Shown: positions 33,127 through 42,495 of the stretch, piece after piece | Position numbering within the stretch: position 1 is the first letter of the stretch | How the letters are laid out: the number at the start of each line of letters is the position of its first letter | NCBI RefSeq assembly: GCF_900109035.1 | Contig: NZ_FNYD01000006.1 | Span: 1-64,000 of the forward strand | DNA length: 64,000 nucleotides | Direction of reading: 5' to 3' | DNA from: Cribrihabitans marinus | GTDB lineage: Bacteria; Pseudomonadota; Alphaproteobacteria; Rhodobacterales; Rhodobacteraceae | Position numbers and translations under genes: made by a program | Notes under the pieces: generated by a model | What the model was told of the DNA's origin: nothing | Database searches by the model: none | The model's input: the letters and a program-made list of their open reading frames with translations, nothing else

Positions 33127-34298
33127 ACCCGGCCCGGATCCCACGGCCCGATACATTCGACGCTCAGCACGGTGGGCAGGTGGCTGGCGATTTCCTCCCA
33201 GCTGTCGCCCTCGTCCCGGCTGGCAAAGATCGACCCCGAATTGGTGCCGAAATAGACGCCCACCGTCCTGTCCCGGTCGGTGGCCATGGCCTGCCGCAGC
33301 ACGGTGAAGAAGCAGTTGCGCCTGGGCAGGCCGTCGCGCAGGGCCTGCCAGTTCTCGCCGCCATCGCGAGACCGCCACACCGCCGCCGCGGCGTCCGGCG
33401 GGTACCGCCCGATGCTGTCGCCGTTCAGGGGCAGCACCCACAGCGTCTGCGGATCATGCGGATGCACGGCGACCGGAAAGCCGAAGCTTGACGGCAGGCC
33501 GGCGGTGATGTCGTGCCAGCTGCGGCCGCCATCGGCGCTGCGGAAGGTGCCGTGGTGGTTCTGCTGATAAAGCAGGTCGCCCGGGGCCTGCGCGGCTCTC
33601 TGCAGGTTGTGCACGCAGGCCCCGACCTCGGAGGGATCGTGCCCCGGCAGGCCGGGCCCGTCCGCGGCCGCCCGGTTCGAGCGCCGGTTGCGCCGCTCCC
33701 AGGTTGCGCCGCCGTCCTCGGTGGCAAAGACGCCCGCGGCCGATATGCCGATCCAGAGCCGGCCGGGCGAATCCGGATCGGTCACGATGCTGTGCAGGGT
33801 CAGCCCGGCACCGCCCGGCATCCAACCGTTGCGCGAGGGGTGGCTGGCCAGCCCCTCGACCCGTGCCCAGCTGTCGCCGTCATCCTCGCTGGCATAGAGA
33901 TGCGCGGGTTTCGCCCCGGCATAGAGCGTCCCGTTGGCCCGGGAAAGCGACCAGATCGCCTCCATCTCGCCGGTGAAGGGCGCGGGGCCGGAGGGGGTGG
34001 CTCCTATCTGCGCCGCGATCTCGGGGTTCTCGGCAAGCCAGGTGTCGCTCTCGCCATTGGCCAGCTTGATCAGCTCCCAGCTGCTCCCGCCATCCCGCGA
34101 CCGCCACACACCGGCGCCGCTCCACCCGTTTCCGCCGGCCGCCCAGAGCGTGCCGTCATTCACCTCACCGATCACGTGGTTTATGGGCCAGCCGTCGCAA
34201 TGCGGTCCGGTCAGGTCCCAGGTTGTGCGCCGGGCGTCACCGCGCAGGATGAAGGCCCCCTTTGTCGTCCCGATCAGCAGATGAATCCCGTCCGCCAT
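33120..34298 (-). CDS. Asp-box (BNR/sialidase-type) beta-propeller protein
   Basis: The 392-residue protein contains at least six Asp-box repeats (SxDxGxxW), for example SRDGGSSWE, SEDDGDSWAR, TEDGGATWER, SADGGRSWHD, SRDGGENWQ and SRDEGDSWEE, evenly spaced in a six- or seven-bladed propeller as in the WD40/YCF48-like exo-sialidase superfamily. There is no signal peptide, and I see no sialidase arginine triad, so glycosidase activity is doubtful. Proteins of this type are often annotated glycosyl hydrolase or photosystem-stability-like. Convergent with the lectin gene, 7-base overlap. Confidence 0.82.
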   Translation of the reverse strand: MADGIHLLIGTTKGAFILRGDARRTTWDLTGPHCDGWPINHVIGEVNDGTLWAAGGNGWSGAGVWRSRDGGSSWELIKLANGESDTWLAENPEIAAQIGATPSGPAPFTGEMEAIWSLSRANGTLYAGAKPAHLYASEDDGDSWARVEGLASHPSRNGWMPGGAGLTLHSIVTDPDSPGRLWIGISAAGVFATEDGGATWERRNRRSNRAAADGPGLPGHDPSEVGACVHNLQRAAQAPGDLLYQQNHHGTFRSADGGRSWHDITAGLPSSFGFPVAVHPHDPQTLWVLPLNGDSIGRYPPDAAAAVWRSRDGGENWQALRDGLPRRNCFFTVLRQAMATDRDRTVGVYFGTNSGSIFASRDEGDSWEEIASHLPTVLSVECIGPWDPGRVQ

Positions 34299-34376
34299 TG
34301 GCCATCCTCCCGCATTGACGGGCCCGAGGCTATCACAGACGCCGGAAATTCCCTATCCGCCGCCGCGGCGGCAGGA

Positions 34377-35396
34377 TCAGTCCATCTGGTAGAGCGACTC
34401 GTAGATCGGGCGCAGGGTCTTGTCCTCGAACAGGGACGAGACCGAGGTGCCGTTCCAGATGTTCAGGATCGCCTGGGTAAAGATCGGCGCGGTGGGCACG
34501 ATGCGGATGTTTGGTGCGTCCAGGATAGCCTGGGTCGGCTGGATCGAGTCGGTGATGACCAGCGATTTCATCACCGATTTGGTCACCCGCTCGACCGCCG
34601 GGCCGCTCATCACGCCGTGGGAGATGTAGGAATGGACCTCCTTGGCGCCCTGGTCCATCAGCACCTGCGCAGCCTTGCACAGCGTGCCGGCAGTGTCGCA
34701 GATGTCGTCGACGATCAGGCAGATCTTGTCCCTCACGTCGCCGATCACGGTCATCTCGGCGATCTCGCCGGGTTTCTCGCGGCGCTTGTCGACGATCGAA
34801 AGCGGCGCGTTGATCCGCTTGGCCAGCTCGCGGGCGCGGGCCACGCCGCCCACATCGGGCGAGACCACCATCAATTCGTCCATCTGCTCCTTGAACTGGT
34901 GCTTCACGTCCAGCGCAAAGACCGGGCTGGCATAGAGGTTGTCGACCGGGATGTCGAAGAACCCCTGGATCTGCGCCGCGTGCAGGTCCATGGTCAGCAC
35001 CCGCTCGATCCCCGTGCCGGTCAGCATGTTGGCCACCAGCTTGGCCGAGATCGGCGTGCGCGCCTTGGTCCGCCGATCCTGCCGGGCATAGCCGAAATAG
35101 GGGATCACGGCGGTGATCCGCGCCGCCGAGGAGCGGCGCAGCGCGTCGGCGATGATCAGCAGCTCCATCAGGTTGTCATTGGCCGGGTTCGAGGTGGGCT
35201 GGATGATGAACATGTCCTCGCCCCGGACGTTCTCGAATACCTCGACAAAGATCTCGCCGTCGTTGAACCGCTCGACCCGGGCGTCAACGAGGCTCTGGTC
35301 GACACCGCGATAGAGGCTCATCCGGCGGGCGATGGATTGTCCAAGCGGCAGGTTCGCGTTCCCAGAGATGAGCTTGGGTTCGGTCAAGGTCGGCAT
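34377..35396 (-). CDS. prs: Ribose-phosphate pyrophosphokinase
   Basis: The 339-residue enzyme makes phosphoribosyl pyrophosphate from ribose 5-phosphate and ATP for nucleotide, histidine and tryptophan synthesis. The N-terminus [14 protein letters not shown] is typical of alphaproteobacterial Prs. [10 protein letters not shown] and the metal/PPi loop [18 protein letters not shown] are visible, and the PRPP-binding motif [15 protein letters not shown] is near residue 233. It has its own transcription unit, with the isomerase gene divergent 108 bases away. The pathway partners purE and purK lie 8-10 kb downstream. Confidence 0.97.
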   Translation of the reverse strand: MPTLTEPKLISGNANLPLGQSIARRMSLYRGVDQSLVDARVERFNDGEIFVEVFENVRGEDMFIIQPTSNPANDNLMELLIIADALRRSSAARITAVIPYFGYARQDRRTKARTPISAKLVANMLTGTGIERVLTMDLHAAQIQGFFDIPVDNLYASPVFALDVKHQFKEQMDELMVVSPDVGGVARARELAKRINAPLSIVDKRREKPGEIAEMTVIGDVRDKICLIVDDICDTAGTLCKAAQVLMDQGAKEVHSYISHGVMSGPAVERVTKSVMKSLVITDSIQPTQAILDAPNIRIVPTAPIFTQAILNIWNGTSVSSLFEDKTLRPIYESLYQMD

Positions 35397-35504
35397 GTGC
35401 TGAGATCCCCGGGCAGCGGCATCATTTGTGACAGATTCGTGATGTTGACACCGCTTAACACGGGCTTACCGTCGCGCAAAGGCAAGGCAGCGGAGAAAGT
35501 GAAC

Positions 35505-36107
35505 ATGGCCGGCATCGCATACTATTTTTCGACACTCTCGCCCTACAGCTACCTCGCGGGGCTCGAGTTGGAGGCGATCGCGGACCGGCACGGGGCCGAC
35601 ATCGCCTACAAGCCGATCGACATTGTCGCGCTGTTCGGCCGCACCGGGGGCACGCCACCCAAGGACCGGCACCCGTCGCGCCAGGCCTATCGCGCGCAGG
35701 ACCTGGTGCGTCGGGCACACGCCGTGGACCTGCCGTTCAACCTGCAGCCGGCGCATTGGCCGACCAATGCCGCCCCGTCCTCCTACGCGATCATCGCGGC
35801 CATCGGTGCGGGGGGCGGGGATGTCGGCAAGCTGTGCCATTCCATCCTGCGCGCCTGCTGGGCCGAGGAGAAGGACATCGCCGATGACGCCGTGATCCGC
35901 GACTGCCTCTCGGGTGCCGGGTTCGAACCCTCGCTTGCCGACAGCGGTTTGCTGGTCGGCGCCGAGACCTATGCCGCCAACCTCGAAGAGGCGGTCGAGC
36001 GCGGCGTGTTCGGCGCGCCGTTCTACATTACGCCCGACGATCAGCGGTTCTGGGGGCAGGACCGTCTGTCCGATCTCGACGCGCATCTGGGTCGCGGCGG
36101 CGCGTGA
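35505..36107 (+). CDS. 2-hydroxychromene-2-carboxylate isomerase-like (DsbA/GST-kappa fold)
   Basis: The 200-residue protein starts at ATG 35505 after GGAGAAAG. It has the family layout: YYFSTLSPYSYLAG at the N-terminus with the Ser that activates glutathione in HCCA isomerase, a helical insertion, and GVFGAPFYITPDDQRFWGQDRL at the end, the cis-Pro loop of the thioredoxin fold. In naphthalene catabolism the enzyme isomerises 2-hydroxychromene-2-carboxylate, but no aromatic ring genes are here, so a general glutathione-dependent role is more likely. Overlaps the hydrolase gene by 4 bases. Confidence 0.87.
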   Translation: MAGIAYYFSTLSPYSYLAGLELEAIADRHGADIAYKPIDIVALFGRTGGTPPKDRHPSRQAYRAQDLVRRAHAVDLPFNLQPAHWPTNAAPSSYAIIAAIGAGGGDVGKLCHSILRACWAEEKDIADDAVIRDCLSGAGFEPSLADSGLLVGAETYAANLEEAVERGVFGAPFYITPDDQRFWGQDRLSDLDAHLGRGGA

Positions 36108-36916
36108 GCGTTCCGCAACCGCTCAACGTCCGCCGCTACGAGGGCGGGCCGCGCCAGGTGATGGCCTTTCATTGCACGATGGCCCATTCCGGTGCCTGGC
36201 GCGGTGTGGCCGCGGCGCTGTCGGATCTGGCCACGATCGATGCGCCGGATATGCTGAACCACGGGTCCAGCCCGGACTGGGACGGGCAGGGCGAGGTCGA
36301 GGACAGGATCGTAGCGGCCTCCGCGGCCGCGCTGCCGGAGGGGCCGGTCGATCTGATCGGCCATTCCTTCGGCGGCAAGATCGCCTTGCGGCTTGCGGTC
36401 GCATATCCCGGCCGCGTGCGCAGCCTGACGCTGATCGAGCCGGTGATGTTCTCGGTCGCAGCGGCCGACGCGCCAGAGTTGGCGCAGGCCGATGCCACGC
36501 AGATGCAGCCGGTCTTCGATGCGCTGAAGGCCAATGACGACGCGCTGGCGGCGCGGCTCTTCAACCGGCTCTGGGGCGCGCAGGACGGCCCGCGCTGGCC
36601 GGATCTGCCCGAGGCGACACGCGCATCGATGACCCGCGCGGTGCGCATCATGGAACCCGCCCGCGCCGCCATCTATGAGGACCGGGCCGGGCTGCTGGCC
36701 CCGGGGGTTCTGGACGGGGCGACCATGCCGGTTCTGATCCTGCACGGTGCCCGCTCGCCCGAGGTCATGCGCACCATCTGCGAAGGGCTGGCCCGCCGCC
36801 TGCCCGACGCCCGCGCCACTGCGGTACAAGGCGGCGACCACATGCTGCCGATCACCCTGCCGAAGGAGGTGGCGGCAACGATCCGGGCATTCTGGGACAC
36901 GTGGGCACCGGTCTGA
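36104..36916 (+). CDS. Alpha/beta-hydrolase
   Basis: The 270-residue protein has a GTG start that overlaps the isomerase stop. It carries the nucleophile elbow IGHSFGGKIALR with Ser near residue 88, VLILHGARSPEVM with the acid in a later strand, and QGGDHMLPITLP with the catalytic His near the end, so a complete triad is plausible. No substrate-specific motif is recognisable. Coupling to the GST-kappa-like isomerase suggests a small catabolic or detoxification pair. It is convergent with rsgA. Confidence 0.85.
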   Translation: MSVPQPLNVRRYEGGPRQVMAFHCTMAHSGAWRGVAAALSDLATIDAPDMLNHGSSPDWDGQGEVEDRIVAASAAALPEGPVDLIGHSFGGKIALRLAVAYPGRVRSLTLIEPVMFSVAAADAPELAQADATQMQPVFDALKANDDALAARLFNRLWGAQDGPRWPDLPEATRASMTRAVRIMEPARAAIYEDRAGLLAPGVLDGATMPVLILHGARSPEVMRTICEGLARRLPDARATAVQGGDHMLPITLPKEVAATIRAFWDTWAPV

Positions 36917-36935
36917 CGGCGGTGCCTGCCGGGGC

Positions 36936-37994
36936 TCACTCCCTGCGTCCGCGCTTGTCCTTCTGCACCGACTTGATCATCTTGCCGAACGCCTTGCCCC
37001 GCGCCCGCCGCTGCGCCAGCGTTTCGCTGTTGCGCGCGTCCTCGGCGGTCAGCTTCCGGAACCGGGCCAGCCGGACGGGATCGAGGCGACCCTCATCGAT
37101 GGCCTGTCGGACGGCGCAGCCCGGCTCGGTCTCATGCGCGCAATCCGCGAACCGGCAGGCCTGCGCCAGGACCGAAACGTCAGCGAACACGTCCTCGAGC
37201 CCCGCGGCGGCGTCGGTCAATTGCAACTCTCGCATGCCCGGCGTGTCGATCAGCCAGCCGCCGCCGGCCAGCCGGTGCATGGCCCGCCCGGTCGTGGTGT
37301 GCCGTCCCTTGGCGTCATCCTCGCGGATTCCGGCCGTGGCGACATCCGGCCCGGCCGACAGCGTGTTCACCAGCGTCGACTTGCCCACGCCGGACGATCC
37401 CAGCATCGCCACCGTCTGCCCCGCGCCGCACCAGGGCGACAGGCAGGCAAGGCTGTCACGGTCCAGCGCGTTGACCGCCTCGACGAGCAACCCGGCCTGC
37501 AGGCCGCGCGCCTCCCGGGCGAAATCGCCGGGCGCATCGGCCAGGTCGGCCTTGGTCAGCACCACGACCGGCGTGACCCCGGCATCGCGCGCCAGCACCA
37601 GGTAGCGCTCTAGCCGGGCGAGGTTGAAATCGCGATTGCAGGACGAGACGATGAAGAGCGTGTCGACATTGGCCGCGATCAGCTGCACGCGCCGCCCTGT
37701 GCCGGGCGCGCGGCGCTTGAACAGGCTGAACCGGTCGAGGATGCGCAGGGGCAGGCCCGAGTCGCGATCCAGCATGATCCAGTCGCCGACCGCCGGGCGG
37801 TCCTCGTCGTCCTCGGCGTCGGGCAGGTGCGAGGGGAGATCGCGCGGACCCTCCGGCCCGGTGACCGTGAGCCGCCCGCGATGAACGGCCATCACCCGCG
37901 CAGGGTCCAGCCGGGTGAGGTCGTCGATATCAAGTTGGGAAGAAAAAAAGGGTTTCCAGCCAAGCTCGGCCAGATCCGGTTGAGTGCGTGTCAT
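36936..37994 (-). CDS. rsgA: Small ribosomal subunit biogenesis GTPase RsgA
   Basis: The 352-residue protein shows the circularly permuted GTPase order G4-G1-G3: VLTKADL (NKxD-like) precedes the P-loop GSSGVGKSTL, then DTPGMREL. An OB-fold domain precedes (RLTVTGPEGPRDLP). The C-terminal zinc site is formed by CRFADCAHETEPGC. RsgA acts late in 30S maturation. The strong match in order and motifs leaves little doubt. Confidence 0.95.
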   Translation of the reverse strand: MTRTQPDLAELGWKPFFSSQLDIDDLTRLDPARVMAVHRGRLTVTGPEGPRDLPSHLPDAEDDEDRPAVGDWIMLDRDSGLPLRILDRFSLFKRRAPGTGRRVQLIAANVDTLFIVSSCNRDFNLARLERYLVLARDAGVTPVVVLTKADLADAPGDFAREARGLQAGLLVEAVNALDRDSLACLSPWCGAGQTVAMLGSSGVGKSTLVNTLSAGPDVATAGIREDDAKGRHTTTGRAMHRLAGGGWLIDTPGMRELQLTDAAAGLEDVFADVSVLAQACRFADCAHETEPGCAVRQAIDEGRLDPVRLARFRKLTAEDARNSETLAQRRARGKAFGKMIKSVQKDKRGRRE

Positions 37995-38284
37995 CCTGTG
38001 TCATCGTCCTTGAGAAAGCCTTGCGCAAAGATATGCGCATTCCGTGAGCCCGCGGGAGCATCACGGTTGGAACAGGCCAACGGCCGATGACGATCGGAAA
38101 CGGCGGTGTCGGCGCGGCGGATCTGCCGGGCAACCGAACCTGCGCGCTATCGGGTCAAACGAACCGACTGGCCCGGGTGATGATGGCGACAATCATGAAC
38201 GGTCCCTTCTCTGCTGCGGACATGGCAAGGATATGGGCCGCGCGCAGGGCCGGCAAGCAGGAAGTCTGGCAACGTGCTGGCCCT

Positions 38285-39325
38285 TCAGCGCAGCAGCGCC
38301 AGGAAGCGGTCGATCTCGGCCTCGGGCAGCGACCAGTCGCAGACCAGCCGGCACGGCAGCATTTCATCCGCGTCCTCGCCCTCCAGCGTGCCGCTGCCCC
38401 AGAGGTGATACACCGCGCCCGCCGCGTGCAGGCGGCGATGCAGGGCGCGCGGGAAGGCGGCAAAGATCATGTTGGCCTGCGGCTCATGCAGAAGCGTTGC
38501 CCCGGCGCCGCGCAGCCCGGCCGCCAGTCGCGCGCAATTGACATTGGCCCGGCCCGCCAGGTCCAGCCACAGATCGTCCCGCAGATAGGCGGCCATCTGC
38601 GCCGCAAGATAGCGGTGCTTGGAGAACAGATGCGCGCCGCGCTTGCGCCGCAACTCCAGCTCCCATGCCTTCGCGGGGTCGAACAGAACGACCGCCTCGA
38701 CACCAAGGCATCCGTTCTTGGTCGCGCCGAAACTGACCGCGTCGACGCCGGCCTTCCAGGTCATCTCGGCCGCGCTGCAGCCCAGGGCGACCAACGCGTT
38801 GGCAAAACGTGCGCCGTCCATGTGGACGGGCAGCCCATGCGCCCGCGCCGCGTCGCAAAGTGCGCGCAACTCGTCCAGGGAATAGACCGTGCCGCGTTCG
38901 GTCGCCTGGGTGATCGAGACCGGGCCACGCTGCGGCCCGTGCACGCCGCGCGTGCCTTCGGCCTCGATCGCCGCGCGCAACGCATCGGAGCTCATGCGGT
39001 CCCCGTCCCCCACCAGTGTCAGCTTGGCGCCCGAGTAGAATTCGGGCGCGTTGCACTCGTCCTCGTGGATATGCGCCACGCGGGTGCAGAACACCGTCTG
39101 CCACGGCTCGGCAAGCGTGGCGAGCGCCAGCGCATTGGCGGCGGTGCCGGTGGCGACCAGGTGCACCGCCGCCTGCGGCGCCTCGAAGATCTCGCGGATC
39201 CGCGCCTGCACCTCGGCAGTCAGCGGGTCGCTGCCATAGGCTGCGGCATAGCCGGTATTGGCCGCGGCCAGCGCGTCGAGGATCTGTTGCGGGGCGGGGC
39301 CGGAATTGTCCGAGGCAAAGAACAT
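38285..39325 (-). CDS. Low-specificity L-threonine aldolase-like PLP enzyme
   Basis: The 346-residue fold-type I enzyme starts at ATG 39325, forming TGATG with the YcgN-like stop. HIHEDECNAPEF and VHMDGARFANAL match the threonine aldolase/beta-eliminating lyase family, and the Schiff-base lysine is in VSFGATKNGCLG. It would cleave threonine or allo-threonine to glycine and acetaldehyde, or act on a related beta-hydroxy amino acid. It is the last gene of the ribF-ycgN-aldolase operon. Substrate stereochemistry (L versus D) cannot be read here. Confidence 0.9.
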   Translation of the reverse strand: MFFASDNSGPAPQQILDALAAANTGYAAAYGSDPLTAEVQARIREIFEAPQAAVHLVATGTAANALALATLAEPWQTVFCTRVAHIHEDECNAPEFYSGAKLTLVGDGDRMSSDALRAAIEAEGTRGVHGPQRGPVSITQATERGTVYSLDELRALCDAARAHGLPVHMDGARFANALVALGCSAAEMTWKAGVDAVSFGATKNGCLGVEAVVLFDPAKAWELELRRKRGAHLFSKHRYLAAQMAAYLRDDLWLDLAGRANVNCARLAAGLRGAGATLLHEPQANMIFAAFPRALHRRLHAAGAVYHLWGSGTLEGEDADEMLPCRLVCDWSLPEAEIDRFLALLR

Positions 39326-39795
39326 CAGGTGGGCTCCTCGATGATGTGGTCCTCCCATTCGTCTTCGGGGGTCTCGAATTCCGACACCGTTCCGTCGCGG
39401 ATGGAAATGCCCGCCTGGTGCACGCTGTCCGGCGACCCGGAGATCAGCGGGTGCCAGTCCGGCAGCGGCTTGCCCTCCCACAACAGCTTGTAGGCGCAGG
39501 TTTGCGGCAGCCAGTAGGCATGCAGCGGCAGGGTCGACATGGTCAGAACGATACATTCCGGCACGAACTGGTGGCGGATGTCATATTGCGTGCAGCGGCA
39601 GGTCGCGTCGTCGAACAGACGGCAGGCCACGCGGGTCAGCGCCACCTCGCCGGTCTCGTCATCCTCGAGCTTGTTCAGGCAGCATTTGCCGCAGCCGTCG
39701 CACAGCGCCTCCCACTCCTTGTCGGACAACTGGCTGAGACGCTTGGTCTCCCAGAAACGCGGGGCCAGCCCGTTGCGGTCGATCGGATCGCTCAT
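39325..39795 (-). CDS. YcgN/YkgJ-family cysteine-cluster protein
   Basis: The 156-residue UPF0260-type protein is rich in cysteines: CDGCGKCCLNKLED, RVACRLFDDATCRCTQYDIR and PECIVLT form the expected eight-Cys cluster that probably binds zinc or an iron-sulfur cluster. The function is unknown; relatives are annotated YcgN. It overlaps ribF by 4 bases and the threonine aldolase gene by one base, so all three are cotranslated. Cytosolic; no signal peptide. Confidence 0.9.
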   Translation of the reverse strand: MSDPIDRNGLAPRFWETKRLSQLSDKEWEALCDGCGKCCLNKLEDDETGEVALTRVACRLFDDATCRCTQYDIRHQFVPECIVLTMSTLPLHAYWLPQTCAYKLLWEGKPLPDWHPLISGSPDSVHQAGISIRDGTVSEFETPEDEWEDHIIEEPT

Positions 39796-40733
39796 GGTGC
39801 GGCCAGCGCGCCGCGGGCGCGGTCGCAGTCCAGGCGCATCTGTTCGACCAGCGCCTCGATGCTGTCGAATGTCGTCTCGGGGCGCAGGAACTCCACCAGC
39901 CCGACTGAAAGGGTGGCGCCATAGAGATCGCCAGAGAAATCGAACAGGAAGGTCTCGATATTGGGCCGGTCGCCGCCGAACATCGGGCGCACCCCGACCG
40001 AGGCCGCGCCCAGATGGCTGCCCTTGTGCGGGCCGGTCAGCACCTCGACCAGAACCGCGTAGACCCCGAATCGCGGCGGGTGCAGCCCGTCGATGGACAT
40101 GTTGGCGGTGGGAAACCCCAGGTCGCGGCCGCGTTGTTCGCCGCCGACCACCTCGCCCTCGATCCGGTGCCAGTGGCCCAGCATCGCGGCGGCGTCGCGC
40201 GGCCGGCCCTCGCTCAGCGCATCGCGGATCGCGGTCGAGGAGACGACATTCTCGGCGCGTTCCATCAGCGGCGCGATCGTGACGCCGAACCCCATGTCAC
40301 GCCCGAACCGGACAAGATCACCGGCATCGCCGCTGCGGTTCTTGCCAAAGCAGAAATCCCCGCCGACCACCACATGCGACAACCCCAGGCCGCGGGACAG
40401 GACGGCATCGGCGAAATCCTCGGGCGCAAGCCCCGCCAGGGCGGCATTGAACGGCAGCTCATAGAGCTTCTCGACGCCCAGCTTCTCCAACCGGTGCGTG
40501 CGCGTGGCGCTGCGCATCAGGCGAAAGGGCGGTGCATCCGGCGCAAAATACTCGCGTGGATGCGGCTCGAAGGTCAGCACACCCAGCGGCGCGCGCGGCT
40601 CGGCCTGCCGGGCCAGGTCGATGACCGACTGGTGGCCCAGGTGCACGCCGTCGAAATTTCCGATCGCGGCGCTGGCGCCGCGGTCCTGGGGTTCGACGAA
40701 CTGGTAATCCCGGATGATCCGCATGAGGCGCAT
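39792..40733 (-). CDS. ribF: Bifunctional riboflavin kinase/FAD synthetase
   Basis: The 313-residue protein has an N-terminal nucleotidyltransferase domain (IGNFDGVHLGHQSVI with the HxGH motif, then VGGDFCFGKNRSGD) and a C-terminal flavokinase domain starting near residue 185 (GRDLGFPTANM with the PTAN motif). It makes FMN then FAD, which the dld product and other flavoproteins use. ATG 40724 three codons later is an alternative start. First gene of the ribF-ycgN-aldolase operon. Confidence 0.96.
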   Translation of the reverse strand: MRLMRIIRDYQFVEPQDRGASAAIGNFDGVHLGHQSVIDLARQAEPRAPLGVLTFEPHPREYFAPDAPPFRLMRSATRTHRLEKLGVEKLYELPFNAALAGLAPEDFADAVLSRGLGLSHVVVGGDFCFGKNRSGDAGDLVRFGRDMGFGVTIAPLMERAENVVSSTAIRDALSEGRPRDAAAMLGHWHRIEGEVVGGEQRGRDLGFPTANMSIDGLHPPRFGVYAVLVEVLTGPHKGSHLGAASVGVRPMFGGDRPNIETFLFDFSGDLYGATLSVGLVEFLRPETTFDSIEALVEQMRLDCDRARGALAAP

Positions 40734-40826
40734 GGGTAAACCCAGCCCGCGGGTGGTTCAAGCGGCGAGTTGCGGTCCCGTGCGCCGGGGCTGGGCCTTT
40801 GCCGCAAGGGCGGGTAAGGGCAGGGG

Positions 40827-41669
40827 ATGCGCCTCGTTCTGACGACCTCGCTGACCATGCTGGCTTTTGCCGCCAACTCGATCCTGAATCGGGTGGCCGT
40901 GGGCGCCGAACTGGCGGATCCCGGCGGGTTCGCGGTGGTCCGGGTCGTGGCCGGCGCGGTGACGCTGATCGCTCTCGTCCAGCTGCGGGCCGGCACGCTG
41001 CCCCTCGCGCCCGGTCGGCGCGCCTTGGGGGCCGGTGCGCTCAGCCTCTACATGGTCGGCTTCTCGATGGCCTACCTGACGCTGGATGCGGGGCTCGGGG
41101 CGCTAATCCTCTTCGGCGTGGTGCAGATCGCCATGTTCGCCTATGGCGCCCTGCGCGGCGCGCATCCGACGCATCGGCAGGTCCTCGGTGCCGCGATCGC
41201 CTTTGCCGGGCTGACCTGGGTTCTGTGGCCGGCAGGGCCGGTGCCGACCGATCCGTTGGGGGCTGCGCTGATGGCACTCGCCGGGCTGGGCTGGGCCGCC
41301 TACACCCTGTCCGGGCGTGGGGAGAGCGACGCGCTGGCGGCGACGGCCGCGAATTTCGCGCTGGCCGTGCCGGTGACGACGGCGGCGGTCCTGGCCTTTG
41401 GCGCCGGCATGTCTCTGACCGGGGCCGGTGCGCTGCTGGCCGTGATCTCGGGCGCGGTCACGTCGGGCCTTGGCTATGCGCTCTGGTATCGCGTCGTTCC
41501 GCGCCTCGCGCCGGCCGTGGCGGCGACCGTGCAGCTCAGCGTGCCGGTCATCGCCCTGATGGCGGGCGCCTTGGTGCTGGGCGAGGCGGCCACGCCACGG
41601 CTGCTTGCCGGCGCCACGCTGGTTCTGGGCGGGATCGCGCTGGCGGCGACGCGGCGGCCCCAGCGCTGA
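40827..41669 (+). CDS. EamA/DMT-family transporter
   Basis: The 280-residue integral membrane protein has about ten predicted helices in two EamA-type halves (about 5-135 and 140-278). [18 protein letters not shown] and [15 protein letters not shown] are family-like loop sequences. DMT exporters and importers carry amino acids, nucleosides or drugs; the cargo is not predictable. It is divergent from ribF and 52 bases upstream of the lipase gene, so a common transcript with the lipase and phnM is possible. Confidence 0.9.
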   Translation: MRLVLTTSLTMLAFAANSILNRVAVGAELADPGGFAVVRVVAGAVTLIALVQLRAGTLPLAPGRRALGAGALSLYMVGFSMAYLTLDAGLGALILFGVVQIAMFAYGALRGAHPTHRQVLGAAIAFAGLTWVLWPAGPVPTDPLGAALMALAGLGWAAYTLSGRGESDALAATAANFALAVPVTTAAVLAFGAGMSLTGAGALLAVISGAVTSGLGYALWYRVVPRLAPAVAATVQLSVPVIALMAGALVLGEAATPRLLAGATLVLGGIALAATRRPQR

Positions 41670-41721
41670 ACCCGGCGCGCCGAGGCTTTCCCTGACCGCG
41701 CTTTACCGCTATCTCCGCGCC

Positions 41722-42495
41722 ATGATCCGCGTATGTCTCAGTCTTGTCCTGCTGCTGGTGCTGCCCCAGGCCGCGCGGGCCGACTGCGTCGTGCTCCTGC
41801 ACGGGCTGGCGCGGACCGAGGCGTCCTTTGCGGTGATGGAACAGGTCTTCGAGGCGCATGGCTACAAGGTCGTGCGTCCCGGCTATGCCTCGACCGACCT
41901 GCCGATCCCGGAACTGGCCGCGCGCACGGTACCGGACGCGCTGGCACGGTGCGGCCAGCAGACCGCGCATGTCGTGGCGCACAGCATGGGCGGCATCCTG
42001 CTGCGCTACTGGCTGCGCCAGAGCCGCCCGCGCAACCTGGGCCGCGTGGTGATGCTGGGACCGCCCAACCAGGGCAGCGAGCTGGTCGACGAACTGGGCG
42101 ACTGGGAGGTGTTCGGGCTGCTCAACGGCCCGGCCGGGCTGTCGCTGGGTACGGGGTCCAACAGCGTGCCGCTCAGCCTGCCGCCCGTGAGTTTCGAGCT
42201 TGGCGTGATCGCCGGCAACCGCTCGCTCAACCCGGTCTTTTCGGCGATCATTCCGGGGCCGGACGACGGCAAGGTCTCGGTCGCCTCGACGCGGGTGGCG
42301 GGCATGCAGGACCACATCGTGTTGCCGGTCACGCATACTTTCATGATGAACAACCCACTGGTGATGGAAGAGGCGCTGCACTTCATCGAGAAGGGCCGCT
42401 TCGCCCCCGACCTCACCTGGGCGGAATCGGTTCGCGCCACCATCGACGAGCTGTGTCTGCTGGGCGAATGCTCGCAAGGCAAGCCGTTGCGATGA
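41722..42495 (+). CDS. Secreted lipase-like alpha/beta-hydrolase
   Basis: The 257-residue protein starts at ATG 41722 with a signal peptide ([17 protein letters not shown]). The nucleophile elbow is [14 protein letters not shown], the strand before it [14 protein letters not shown] gives the oxyanion loop, and [19 protein letters not shown] carries the catalytic His. This pattern is that of the PGAP1/triacylglycerol-lipase-like group. The stop overlaps the phnM start by 4 bases (ATGA), which is an unexpected partnership. Confidence 0.86.
   Translation: MIRVCLSLVLLLVLPQAARADCVVLLHGLARTEASFAVMEQVFEAHGYKVVRPGYASTDLPIPELAARTVPDALARCGQQTAHVVAHSMGGILLRYWLRQSRPRNLGRVVMLGPPNQGSELVDELGDWEVFGLLNGPAGLSLGTGSNSVPLSLPPVSFELGVIAGNRSLNPVFSAIIPGPDDGKVSVASTRVAGMQDHIVLPVTHTFMMNNPLVMEEALHFIEKGRFAPDLTWAESVRATIDELCLLGECSQGKPLR

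Noticed and set aside
37995-38284. Small plus-strand gene in the 290-base gap between rsgA and the aldolase
   Set aside because: A frame from about 38178 looks protein-like for 35 codons but continues only as antisense to the aldolase gene, with no clear ribosome binding site.
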